NCBI GenBank assembly: GCA_051861205.1
Contig: JBHYDC010000001.1
Location: 124,001 to 188,000 of the forward strand
From: JBHYDC01 sp051861205
GTDB lineage: Bacteria; Pseudomonadota; Alphaproteobacteria; Rhizobiales; Pleomorphomonadaceae
DNA length: 64,000 nucleotides
Direction: 5' to 3'
The position numbers and the translations under genes are program-made. Of the stretch, positions 7,747-15,690 are shown in pieces (the first letter of the stretch is position 1; the number at the start of each line of letters is the position of its first letter). The notes beneath the pieces were generated by a model. The model worked only from the letters and a program-made list of their open reading frames with translations. It did no database searches and had not been told where the DNA came from.

Positions 7747-9495
7747 TTACGTGGCACCGTCGCTTGTCACGGCTTGTACGAGCGCCGCGCGGTAACGTGC
7801 CGTATCCCGCCGGTGACGCTCGATCTCGGCGGCATCCTCCTCCGCCTCGCCCGCCACAACCGACCGGCCAAGCTGGAACGCGGGATAGCAGAGCGCGTGA
7901 AAGCGCACGAGTTCAGGCTCGATCGCGATGCCCGCCGCAAGCTCAACGCGCCGCCGCAGCGCGTTCCGCTCGTCGCCGCCAAGGGCGAATTCCGTGGCCG
8001 CCCCCGCGATATCCCAGGCGATATCCTGGCACCCCACCAGATCATGCGCGGCATGATGATCCACCGCGTCGGTCTTGATCAGCGCACCGTCCGCCCGTTC
8101 CAGCCATTCGTGAGCCGCCAGCCGCCCATCGATCGCGACCGGGCGCGCGGCCTTGTCCAGCCATGCCGTCCGGCCGCTCCAGCGGGCGACATCGGGCGGA
8201 ACACCCACCGCCTCGCATGCGACCCGTGACATGGCGAGCAGCGCGTCGGCATCCGCCCCACGCCGCGCCATCCCGCCGAACCGCCGCGCCCGGTGCCCGA
8301 GGTAACGGCCGAGCCATGAGATCAGCCGCTCCGGTTCGATCGCTGTGACGTTGAGCGGGCGCACCTCGTCCAGCCATGGCTCGACCAAAAATCCGTGGCG
8401 AAGACCCAGCGGCGCAGGCGCGAAGCCTGCCTCGCCCAGATCCGTCGCCAGCGTCATTCGCCGTGCGCCCGCGTCGCCAAGCCCGGCGAATTTGAGGAGA
8501 AAACGCCCCGTTTTCGAACTCGCGACGAACTTGCGACGTTCCTGCTGGCGAAAGCTCGCCGGCCAGTCCGCCTCATCGCCATAGCGAACCGCTCGCCACG
8601 CACCTCCGCTCACATCGAGCAGGGGTATCGCCGGCTCGCCCGTAAGATCGGCGACCCACGCGCCCAGTCGGTGCTGAGGATTGGGAGCGTTCAAAATCAG
8701 CGTGTCGAAATCCACCACCGGCCGCCGCGCCACCGCCCAGCACGCGCGATGCCGTTCGCTCGCATACGGACCGAGCGCGCCGGCATGGCTTGGCAGGAAG
8801 GCGATCCCATCGCTGGAAATTCCGCCATCTTCCAGCCAATCTGCCACCGCGCCGAATGAACTGCCGGAAAGCCCCGGTCCTTCGTCCACGATCGCGACCT
8901 TTCCTTCTGCCATCTCCGGCAAGAGGTCAGGCGAGGCCTTGATCGTCCGCGCGAAGGGATGTCCCGCCGGCCGCACGGTCACGGGCGGCGGTGCACCCAG
9001 CCCCGCCGCCGCCATGGCCGACAGGCTGGTCCCGATGCTGCGGATCCCGATCACCCGCCAGGGACCCGATGCGCGAAGACGGCGCGCCGCCGCCAGTGTC
9101 GCCTCGGGGTAAAGGGCGTAATACGCATAGCCCTCGGGTTCTTTCGCCGTCAGCCGCTCGCGGGGTAGCACCTTGTGCAGCGAAGCGAACGAGAGACGGG
9201 GCGCCGCAAGCGCCGTGAACCCGCTATCCCAAGACACCGCGACGGCCCCCGCCAGATCGCCCATCACCGCCATCAAGGCACCCCCCAGCGGGGAAGGGCG
9301 GTCCATGCCGTCTTCCTCCCGCAGCGCATCAACGACCGCCTGCGTCAAAATGCCTGCCTGGATCAGCAGCCCCACTAACGTTTCGTGTTGCGCTAGTCCG
9401 GTTGCGAGATGTCCCAGACTTTCGAGCCCCGTCTCGATCGCGTCCAGTTCGTCGCTTGGATCGATCGCAACAGCCGCGTCGCCGTAGACGATCAT
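7747..9495 (-). CDS. unrecognised 582-residue protein with phosphoribosyltransferase-like and kinase-like segments
   Basis: I do not recognise this as a named family. The ATG at 9495 overlaps the TGA of the upstream phosphatase in an ATGA junction, which fixes the start against a longer frame to 9564. Around residue 205 the stretch GKVAIVDEGPGLSGSSFGAVADWL resembles the PRPP loop of phosphoribosyltransferases (acidic pair, then a small-residue loop). Near the C terminus, AHDLVGCQDIAWDIAGAATEF recalls the metal-binding end of aminoglycoside-phosphotransferase-like kinases. No signal peptide or membrane segment is seen. Always reading with a phosphatase on each side, it could belong to a nucleotide or sugar-phosphate salvage route; this is inference only. 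Confidence 0.55.
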   Translation of the reverse strand: MIVYGDAAVAIDPSDELDAIETGLESLGHLATGLAQHETLVGLLIQAGILTQAVVDALREEDGMDRPSPLGGALMAVMGDLAGAVAVSWDSGFTALAAPRLSFASLHKVLPRERLTAKEPEGYAYYALYPEATLAAARRLRASGPWRVIGIRSIGTSLSAMAAAGLGAPPPVTVRPAGHPFARTIKASPDLLPEMAEGKVAIVDEGPGLSGSSFGAVADWLEDGGISSDGIAFLPSHAGALGPYASERHRACWAVARRPVVDFDTLILNAPNPQHRLGAWVADLTGEPAIPLLDVSGGAWRAVRYGDEADWPASFRQQERRKFVASSKTGRFLLKFAGLGDAGARRMTLATDLGEAGFAPAPLGLRHGFLVEPWLDEVRPLNVTAIEPERLISWLGRYLGHRARRFGGMARRGADADALLAMSRVACEAVGVPPDVARWSGRTAWLDKAARPVAIDGRLAAHEWLERADGALIKTDAVDHHAAHDLVGCQDIAWDIAGAATEFALGGDERNALRRRVELAAGIAIEPELVRFHALCYPAFQLGRSVVAGEAEEDAAEIERHRRDTARYRAALVQAVTSDGAT

Positions 9496-10019
9496 GCGCT
9501 TTGGTCCACTTTGTGATTGCGATAGGCAATCGCGACGAAGTCGGCAAAGCCCGGCGCTAGCCACGGCGCCTCGCTCTTCGCCTTGAAATCATGGAGCCAA
9601 GCGACCCAGCTTTCAAACTGCGCCGGGCTCGGCGATACCACCGGCCGCGCCGCCTTTGCGATTTCCAACGCGGCCAGCGGCTCCATGCCGCGCGCAACCA
9701 GAACGCAAAGCGCCAGCGTGGCGGACCGCCCGATCCCATGCTGGCAATGGACCAGCACACGCCCGCCCTGGTCGATGTGCCCATTGGCGAACCGCACCCC
9801 GGCCTTCAAACGCGGCAGCGCGACACCGCAGCAATCATCCGTCGGCAGATGGAGGAATGCCAGCTTGTGCCGGTTCAAAACTGCCGCGTCGTCGCAGGTC
9901 TCGGCGCGCAGATCGATCACGCCGGTAAAGCCGTCCTGCCCGGCGAACCGGACGGCTTCTTCCGGCTCGAACCGCCCGCCAACCGCCAGGGCGTCGGTGA
10001 TCCAACTGAAACAACGCAT
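9492..10019 (-). CDS. dual-specificity/tyrosine-type protein phosphatase
   Basis: A 175-residue phosphatase with the complete CX5R active-site loop HCQHGIGRSA (Cys92, Arg98) and an upstream general-acid candidate in LPTDDCCG (Asp61 or Asp62). It belongs to the small bacterial dual-specificity group, which can act on phospho-Tyr/Ser/Thr or on phosphorylated small molecules and RNA. It opens a minus-strand set of three; its TGA overlaps the ATG of the next gene by four bases, so translation is coupled. Its start faces modA across 136 bp that hold the ModE-type palindrome, so molybdate control could reach it too. Physiological substrate unknown. Confidence 0.85.
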   Translation of the reverse strand: MRCFSWITDALAVGGRFEPEEAVRFAGQDGFTGVIDLRAETCDDAAVLNRHKLAFLHLPTDDCCGVALPRLKAGVRFANGHIDQGGRVLVHCQHGIGRSATLALCVLVARGMEPLAALEIAKAARPVVSPSPAQFESWVAWLHDFKAKSEAPWLAPGFADFVAIAYRNHKVDQSA

Positions 10020-10107
10020 CGCAGAACCGTCCGTCCATCAAGGGAGCTAGATCGGAAAACTATGTCCGACACCCCGCCTTGGCGCCATCTTGCGAAACTT
10101 CCCCACA

Positions 10108-10131
10108 CGCTATATCCAGTTGGATATAGCG
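10108..10131. promoter_or_regulatory. perfect palindrome, predicted ModE operator
   Basis: Arms CGCTATATCC (10108-10117) and GGATATAGCG (10122-10131) are perfect inverted copies around AGTT. The layout and the CGCTATAT...ATATAGCG ends match the known ModE box of E. coli (CGnTATAT arms, short spacer). It lies 25 bp before modA, where a bound repressor would block transcription when molybdate is plentiful, and 89 bp from the start of the divergent phosphatase gene. A ModE-type regulator is encoded at the other end of the operon. Confidence 0.85.
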
Positions 10132-10155
10132 ACTAACCTTGAACTTGGACTCGCC

Positions 10156-10938
10156 ATGCGCCTCTCTCGCCGACTTGCCAGCCTCGCCCTTCTCGGGGCC
10201 CTTGTCCTCCCGCACCCCGCATCGGCCGCCGAGCAGCCCGTCCTCGTCTTCGCCGCTGCGTCCATGAAGAACGCGCTCGACGCGATCGCGGCCGCTTATG
10301 GGGAGGAGAGCGGCAAGAGCGTCACCGCCTCCTACGCCGCCTCGGGCGCTCTCGTGAGGCAGATCGAAGCCGGCGCACCGGCCGATATCTTCATCTCCGC
10401 CGACGTGAAGTGGATCGACTACGCCGCCGAAAAGGGCCTGATCCAGCCCGGCACCAAAACCGTGCTGGCCGGCAACACCCTCGTCCTCGTCGCGCCGGCG
10501 GATGATGCCACCGCCATCGAATTGACGTCCGTCACCGATCTTCCCGCCACCCTCGGCGACGGTCGCCTTGCCATTGGCGAGCCGAAATCCGTTCCCGCCG
10601 GTCAATATGCTGAAGCCGCGCTCAAGACCCTCGGCCTCTGGGACAAGGTAGCGGGCCGCCTTGCCCCCGTAGAAAACGTCCGCGCCGCGCTCGCTCTGGT
10701 CGCGACCGGCGAGGCCCCGCTCGGCATCGTCTACGCAACCGATGCAAAGGCCGAACCCAAGGTGCGCATCGTCGCGACATTCCCCGACACGAGCCACCCG
10801 ACCATCGTCTATCCCGCTGCGCTTGTCACCGCGTCGGCCAACCCCGATGCCGCCGCCTTCCTCGCCTATGCGGCGTCTCCAGCCGGCCAGAAAATCCTTG
10901 GCGATGAGGGCTTTTCGCCCGCCCCTCCGGCCCGCTAA
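10156..10938 (+). CDS. modA: molybdate ABC transporter, periplasmic binding protein
   Basis: A 260-residue lipid-free periplasmic protein with a signal peptide (RLSRRLASLALLGALVLP, cleavage after ASAA or nearby). The mature start VLVFAAASMKNALDAIAAAY and the segment GAPADIFISADVKWIDYAAEKG carry the Ser and Ala residues that bind the MoO4 oxyanion in ModA. ATG 10156 is chosen over an upstream in-frame codon at 10090 because the signal sequence begins there and the earlier codon lies before the ModE palindrome. First gene of modABC; modB follows after 30 bp. Confidence 0.95.
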   Translation: MRLSRRLASLALLGALVLPHPASAAEQPVLVFAAASMKNALDAIAAAYGEESGKSVTASYAASGALVRQIEAGAPADIFISADVKWIDYAAEKGLIQPGTKTVLAGNTLVLVAPADDATAIELTSVTDLPATLGDGRLAIGEPKSVPAGQYAEAALKTLGLWDKVAGRLAPVENVRAALALVATGEAPLGIVYATDAKAEPKVRIVATFPDTSHPTIVYPAALVTASANPDAAAFLAYAASPAGQKILGDEGFSPAPPAR

Positions 10939-10968
10939 GGTCTGGAATCACCGGGACCCAGCGAAACG

Positions 10969-11658
10969 ATGTTCACCCTGTCGGACGAAGCGTTGACCGC
11001 CATAGCGCTTTCGTTCCGCGTCGCCGTGGTCGCAACCCTCTTCAGCCTGCCGGTCGGCATTGCGGTCGCCACGCTCCTTGCCCGTGGCCGCTTTCCCGGC
11101 AAGGCGATCCTTGACGGCATCGTTCATCTCCCGCTGGTTCTGCCGCCGGTCGTCACCGGCTATGCGCTCTTGCTGCTCTTTGGCCGGAAGGGGCCGATCG
11201 GCGCCTTTCTTGAACAGACCTTCGGCCTCGTTCTCGCCTTCCGGTGGACGGGCGCCGCGCTCGCCTCCGCCGTCATGGGGTTCCCCCTCATGGTCCGCGC
11301 CATCCGTCTCTCGATCGAGGCGGTGGACCGGCGGCTTGAACTGGCGTCTGGAACGCTCGGCGCCGGCCCGCTCGCAACCTTCTTCCTTGTCACGCTGCCG
11401 CTCGCCACGCCCGGCGTCCTCGTTGGCGCCACCTTGGGCTTTGCCAAGGCGCTCGGCGAATTTGGCGCGACCATTACCTTCGTCTCGAACATTCCCGGCG
11501 AAACCCGCACCATCTCCGCCGAGATCTACACCCTGACGCAGACCCCGGCCGGGGACGCGGAAGCCCTGGCGCTGGCCGCCGTCTCGGTGGTCATCGCCTT
11601 CGGCGCGCTTCTTCTCTCGGAGGTCCTCACCCGCCGCAGCCTCGGGTCGGTGCGATGA
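10969..11658 (+). CDS. modB: molybdate ABC transporter permease
   Basis: A 229-residue inner-membrane permease with about five helices. The cytoplasmic coupling motif for the ATPase is LASGTLGAGPLATFFLVTLPLATPGVLVGATLGFAKALGEFGAT, containing the EAA-loop pattern and the ALGEFGAT signature of ModB/CysT permeases. The last four bases overlap the modC start (ATGA). Pairs with ModC on the inside and receives molybdate from ModA. Confidence 0.95.
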   Translation: MFTLSDEALTAIALSFRVAVVATLFSLPVGIAVATLLARGRFPGKAILDGIVHLPLVLPPVVTGYALLLLFGRKGPIGAFLEQTFGLVLAFRWTGAALASAVMGFPLMVRAIRLSIEAVDRRLELASGTLGAGPLATFFLVTLPLATPGVLVGATLGFAKALGEFGATITFVSNIPGETRTISAEIYTLTQTPAGDAEALALAAVSVVIAFGALLLSEVLTRRSLGSVR

Positions 11659-12734
11659 TCGCGGTCGATGTCGCCCATCAGGCCGGCGCGTTTCGCCTTG
11701 AAGCCGCCTTCACCGGCGGGGGCGGCATCACCGCGTTGTTCGGCCCGTCCGGCTCGGGAAAATCCACGCTGATCGCCATCATCGCCGGTCTGATCAGCCC
11801 CAAGCGCGGTGTCGTGCGCCTCGACGACCGCGTTCTCTTCGATAGCGCCGCTCGCATCGACGTTCCCCGTCACCGCCGCCGCGTCGGTGTCGTGTTCCAG
11901 GACTCGCTCCTCTTTCCCCACCTCTCCGTCCGCCGCAATCTTCTCTACGGCCGCGCCTTCACGCCATGGGCCGACCGGCGAATCGCGCTTGATCCTGTCG
12001 TCGAAACCCTCGGCATCGGCGCCCTTCTGGACCGGCGCCCCGCCACCCTGTCCGGCGGCGAACGCCAGCGGGTCGCCATCGGCCGTGCGCTCCTCGCCTC
12101 GCCCCACCTTCTCCTGATGGACGAGCCGCTCGCCTCGCTCGACATGGACCGGCGGATGGAAATCCTGCCGCTCATCGAGCATTTGCGAGACGCTTTCGGC
12201 ATCCCCATCGTCTATGTCTCGCACACGGTGGAGGAGGTTGCCCGGCTTGCCGCCACCGTGGTGGTGCTCGACAAAGGCGCGGTCGTCGCGGTCGGTTCGC
12301 CTGCCGATGTCTTGCGCCCCGCGCGCGGGCTTGAGGGCAACCGCTTCGCCATCGCCTCCGTGATCACCGGCCGCCTCGGTCCGGTCGACCGCGATTACGG
12401 CCTCACCCCTGTCGAGCATCCGGCCGGAACCTTATGGCTCACCGGAGAGGTCGGCCCGCCCGGCCGCGAGGTCCGCGTCGTGGTGCGTGGAACCGATGTC
12501 GCGCTTGCGCTCACCCCCCCGCGCAATGTCACCATCCGCACCGCTTTGTCTGGTATCGTCACCCATGTCGCCCGCGACGCCGGGCCGCTGGCACTCGCCG
12601 AAATCGCCCTCGACGGCCGGGGCACGCTCACCGCCGTCGTCACCCGAAAAGCGCTCGACGAACTCGGCCTAGACAGCGGCGACCGGGTGCATGCGTTGAT
12701 CAAGACCGTGGCAATGGACGAACGGCCGATCTAG
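11655..12734 (+). CDS. modC: molybdate ABC transporter ATPase
   Basis: A 359-residue ATPase. Walker A is GPSGSGKST (about 31-39), the signature LSGGERQRVAIGRALL, Walker B LLLMDEPLASLD and the switch His in VYVSHTVEEV. The C-terminal third (from about residue 285) is a TOBE/Mop-type domain, as in ModC proteins that sense cytoplasmic molybdate. It overlaps modB by four bases and meets modE tail to tail with a four-base overlap at 12731-12734, so the two stop codons interlock. Confidence 0.95.
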   Translation: MIAVDVAHQAGAFRLEAAFTGGGGITALFGPSGSGKSTLIAIIAGLISPKRGVVRLDDRVLFDSAARIDVPRHRRRVGVVFQDSLLFPHLSVRRNLLYGRAFTPWADRRIALDPVVETLGIGALLDRRPATLSGGERQRVAIGRALLASPHLLLMDEPLASLDMDRRMEILPLIEHLRDAFGIPIVYVSHTVEEVARLAATVVVLDKGAVVAVGSPADVLRPARGLEGNRFAIASVITGRLGPVDRDYGLTPVEHPAGTLWLTGEVGPPGREVRVVVRGTDVALALTPPRNVTIRTALSGIVTHVARDAGPLALAEIALDGRGTLTAVVTRKALDELGLDSGDRVHALIKTVAMDERPI

Positions 12735-13156
12735 TCGTCGTGATCGCCGGGCCCCGCCTCTGGGTTCGCCCGCAACCGATCTACAAAGGGTGCGAACCGG
12801 CTGTCCGCCGCCGCCGCGCATTCGGCTTCCAGCGCCCGGTAGGCCGCGATCAGCGCCTGTCCAAGCGGTGTCACAACCGCCCCGCCGCCATGCGCCCCGC
12901 CCACCGACGCCGTCACGACGGGTTCCTCGAACATCCTGTTCACCGCGTCGAGCAGCAGCCACGCCCGCCGGTATGACATGCCGAGATCGCGCCCCGCCGC
13001 CGAAATCGAGCCCGTGCGCCCCACCGCCTCGATCAGGTCCACCTTGCCCGGCCCGATCCGCGCTCCGGCGCCGAGATCCAGACGAAGCTGGAGCCGGAAT
13101 GGTCCGGCCTGCGCCAGATCCCTATCCGCATTGATCAGCGTGGAGGTTTTGCTCAT
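12731..13156 (-). CDS. modE: ModE-type molybdate-responsive regulator, DNA-binding domain only
   Basis: A 141-residue winged-helix protein. The core IEAVGRTGSISAAGRDLGMSYRRAWLLLDAVN matches the LysR-like ModE N-terminal domain, and EPVVTASVGGAHGGGAVVTPLG is the typical wing region. There is no Mop/TOBE domain, so the protein is half the length of E. coli ModE; many alphaproteobacteria have this short form and how it senses molybdate is unclear. The open frame extends to 13255, but ATG 13156 is the likely start. Its convergent position with modABC and the perfect palindrome before modA make that site its probable target. Confidence 0.88.
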   Translation of the reverse strand: MSKTSTLINADRDLAQAGPFRLQLRLDLGAGARIGPGKVDLIEAVGRTGSISAAGRDLGMSYRRAWLLLDAVNRMFEEPVVTASVGGAHGGGAVVTPLGQALIAAYRALEAECAAAADSRFAPFVDRLRANPEAGPGDHDD

Positions 13157-13289
13157 TTCGCCATCATAGGTGCGCTGCCGCGTGCGGAAAAGGCGATCAG
13201 TGGCGCACTCTCGCGAAAAGGTGAGCGTGCCGTGTGAAGCGCCGCAGGGCTTCATCGCGTAAAGCTTTCAACGGAGGCGTTGGATACCC

Positions 13290-14144
13290 ATGCTCGTTGC
13301 ACCTTGGACCGATAGCGCGGGGCACCTGTCCGCCTTGAAGGCCGCCATCTTCGCCGGCACATTCGTCCCGGCGATTTGGCTGATCGCGGACTACTATTCC
13401 GGCGCGCTCGGTCCGCGCCCGCTGAATGCCGCCATTCATCTCAGCGGTCTTTGGGCGGTTCGCTTTTTGCTCTTGTCGCTGGCGGTCACGCCGCTGCGCC
13501 GGATCGCGGATTGGTCGAAGCTTGTCCTCGTCCGCCGCATGCTGGGCCTCGCCGCGCTCGCCTATGCGCTTCTCCACCTCACGCTTTATGCCGCCGATCA
13601 GGGCTGGTCGCCGGTTCGCATCGCCAGCGAAATTCTGCTCCGATACTACCTCGCCATCGGTTTCGTCGCCCTCCTCGGTCTGATCGTCCTCGGCCTGACG
13701 TCAACCGACGCCGCCATCCGGCGGCTGGGAAAGGCATGGACCCGCCTTCATAAGCTCACCTATCCGATCGCGATTCTCTCCATCGTTCACTTCTTCATGC
13801 AGTCGAAAATCGATGTCTGGGAAGCTGCCTTGATGGCTGGCCTCTTCCTTCTCTTGATGATCTACCGGGTTGCACAGGCCCGTGGTCTCGGGCTCGGCCC
13901 GATCGTTCTTGTCTCGGCCGCCTGTCTTGCCGGCCTTTTCACGGCCGCCGTGGAAACCGCGTGGTTCGGCGCGGCCTCAGGTGTTCCCGCCGCCCGCGTT
14001 CTGGCCGCCAACCTCGACTTTTCCTACCAGATCCGCCCCGCATGGTGGGTCCTCGCCGTCGGCCTCTGCGTTGCGGCCGTGGGCGCGCTGCGCGGCAAGC
14101 GCCTTGCGGGTGGGCGCATGCCCCGCGCGCGGGCAACCGGCTGA
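13290..14144 (+). CDS. msrQ: MsrQ/YedZ-like haem-binding membrane subunit
   Basis: A 284-residue membrane protein of the ferric-reductase-like transmembrane family. Helices carry the expected haem-ligand His residues, for example YALLHLTLYAADQGW, ARLGKAWTRLHKLTYPI-like GKAWTRLHKLTYPIAILSIVHFF, and LNAAIHLSGLWAVRFLLLSLAVTPLRRIADW at the start. MsrQ passes electrons from the respiratory quinone pool to the periplasmic molybdoenzyme MsrP, which repairs oxidised methionine. The usual partner msrP is not beside it or anywhere in this window. A C-terminal extension of about 80 residues holds two further hydrophobic segments. RBS GGAGG precedes ATG 13290. Confidence 0.82.
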   Translation: MLVAPWTDSAGHLSALKAAIFAGTFVPAIWLIADYYSGALGPRPLNAAIHLSGLWAVRFLLLSLAVTPLRRIADWSKLVLVRRMLGLAALAYALLHLTLYAADQGWSPVRIASEILLRYYLAIGFVALLGLIVLGLTSTDAAIRRLGKAWTRLHKLTYPIAILSIVHFFMQSKIDVWEAALMAGLFLLLMIYRVAQARGLGLGPIVLVSAACLAGLFTAAVETAWFGAASGVPAARVLAANLDFSYQIRPAWWVLAVGLCVAAVGALRGKRLAGGRMPRARATG

Positions 14145-14191
14145 GCGGAACCTTGGGCGGTCATCCAGAGTTTTGCGCGTCGGAGGCCTTG

Positions 14192-15145
14192 ATGACCTGC
14201 GAGACCGCGCCCGCCCTATACCTCGACGAAGACATGACCGCCGTGCGAGCCCGGATCGACGCCCGCCTCGACCGTCTCGTCGCGGATGATTCACCGGGCG
14301 GTAACTGCGTCCATCTCGCCATGCGCGAGGCCGTGCTTGCCCCGGGTAAGCGGCTTCGTCCGCTTCTCACCATGCTTGCCGCCCGCGACCTTGGCAACGA
14401 TAGCCCCGCCGCGCTCGACGCCGGCTGCGCGATCGAACTCGTTCATACCGCGTCCCTCATCCTCGACGATCTGCCCTGCATGGACGACGCCGTGCTCCGG
14501 CGAGGCCGGCCCGCCACGCATATTGCCCATGGCGAGGATTTTGCCGTACTCGCCGCCGTCGCGCTTCTCGCCGAGGCCTTCGGTATTGCGGCCACAACAC
14601 CCACGGCCTCCGCCACCGAGCGGGCAGAACTCGTTGCCATTCTATCGGCTGCGGTGGGCGTTCAAGGGCTCGTCGGCGGTCAAGGTGCGGACCTTCGAGC
14701 GTCCATGCCGCCATCGGCCACCGAAATCTCGGATACGAACGACCGCAAGACCGGGTCTCTCTTCGTCGCCGCCGTCGAGAGTGCAGCAGTCCTGGCCGGG
14801 ACCAGCCCTGCTACACGCGCCATCCTGCGTGATTTTGGCACTGAACTTGGACGCGCCTTCCAGATCCTCGACGATATTGTGGACCGTGACGGAACGCCCG
14901 ATCTCCTCGGCAAGGACGTAGGCAAAGACGCAGGCCGCGTCACGATGATGACCGTGATCGGACCCGATGCCACGCGCCGCCGCCTCGCCGGCCACGTCGA
15001 TCAGGCCATGGCACACCTCGCCGCGCTGCCTCAACGCCCGGAGAGGTTGATCGCCCTTGTTTGCGCCATCTTCCCCGACACCGGTCCTTCACGCCACCAC
15101 AGCGCCACATCCGCTGGCGCTGTCCGCGCGATGCCCGTGGAGTAG
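14192..15145 (+). CDS. crtE: geranylgeranyl diphosphate synthase
   Basis: A 317-residue trans-prenyltransferase that makes the C20 precursor of carotenoids. The first Asp-rich motif is DDLPCMDD (92-99), preceded by GKRLRPLL for substrate binding; the second is DDIVDRDG near residue 230, followed by GKDVGKDAGR. CGGAGG lies before ATG 14192. The last 45 residues are Ala/Arg-rich and poorly conserved. crtZ starts 8 bp downstream on the same strand, while crtX-crtY-crtB approach from the opposite strand, the split arrangement known from Pantoea-type clusters. Confidence 0.93.
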   Translation: MTCETAPALYLDEDMTAVRARIDARLDRLVADDSPGGNCVHLAMREAVLAPGKRLRPLLTMLAARDLGNDSPAALDAGCAIELVHTASLILDDLPCMDDAVLRRGRPATHIAHGEDFAVLAAVALLAEAFGIAATTPTASATERAELVAILSAAVGVQGLVGGQGADLRASMPPSATEISDTNDRKTGSLFVAAVESAAVLAGTSPATRAILRDFGTELGRAFQILDDIVDRDGTPDLLGKDVGKDAGRVTMMTVIGPDATRRRLAGHVDQAMAHLAALPQRPERLIALVCAIFPDTGPSRHHSATSAGAVRAMPVE

Positions 15146-15153
15146 TGCCTGCC

Positions 15154-15690
15154 ATGTCCACACTCGGCGCGCTCATCACGGTGGTCGTTTCGCTTCTCGC
15201 CATGGAACTCGTGGCGGTGCTGACCCATCGCTATGTCATGCACGGCTGGGGATGGGGGTGGCACCGCTCGCACCACGAACCGCATGTTGGCGGCTTGGAG
15301 CGCAATGATCTCTATGCCGTCGTTTTCGCCGCCCTTGCCATCGCCTTGTTCGCGATCGGGTCGGCGGTTTGGCCGCCGCTCTTTTGGGTCGCGGTCGGCG
15401 TCACGCTCTATGGCGCGCTCTATTTCATCGTTCATGATGGGCTCGTGCACCAGCGCTGGCCGTTTCGGCAAACGCCGCGCCGGGGCTATCTGAAGCGGCT
15501 GGTTCAGGCCCATCGCCTGCATCATGCGGTGACCGGCCGGGAGGGAGCGGTTTCCTTCGGCTTCCTTTGGGCGCCGCCTATTCCGCGCTTGCGCGAGCAA
15601 CTCCGCGCTACGAAGGCCGCGACAGAGGCCGGCGATCGCGGGGAGCGGGAGGCGCGGCCCGCGAGCGAACGGCCCGCGCGAACCCCATAA
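15154..15690 (+). CDS. crtZ: beta-carotene hydroxylase
   Basis: A 178-residue membrane di-iron hydroxylase that converts beta-carotene to zeaxanthin. The His-box pattern is complete: HRYVMH, HRSHH, HDGLVHQRW and HRLHHA. Three hydrophobic stretches lie between the boxes. ATG 15154 is eight bases after the crtE stop; the frame opens earlier but upstream codons lie inside crtE. The last 25 residues are polar and overlap the 3' end of the convergent crtB by 83 bp (15608-15690), an unusually long tail-to-tail overlap. Confidence 0.93.
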   Translation: MSTLGALITVVVSLLAMELVAVLTHRYVMHGWGWGWHRSHHEPHVGGLERNDLYAVVFAALAIALFAIGSAVWPPLFWVAVGVTLYGALYFIVHDGLVHQRWPFRQTPRRGYLKRLVQAHRLHHAVTGREGAVSFGFLWAPPIPRLREQLRATKAATEAGDRGEREARPASERPARTP

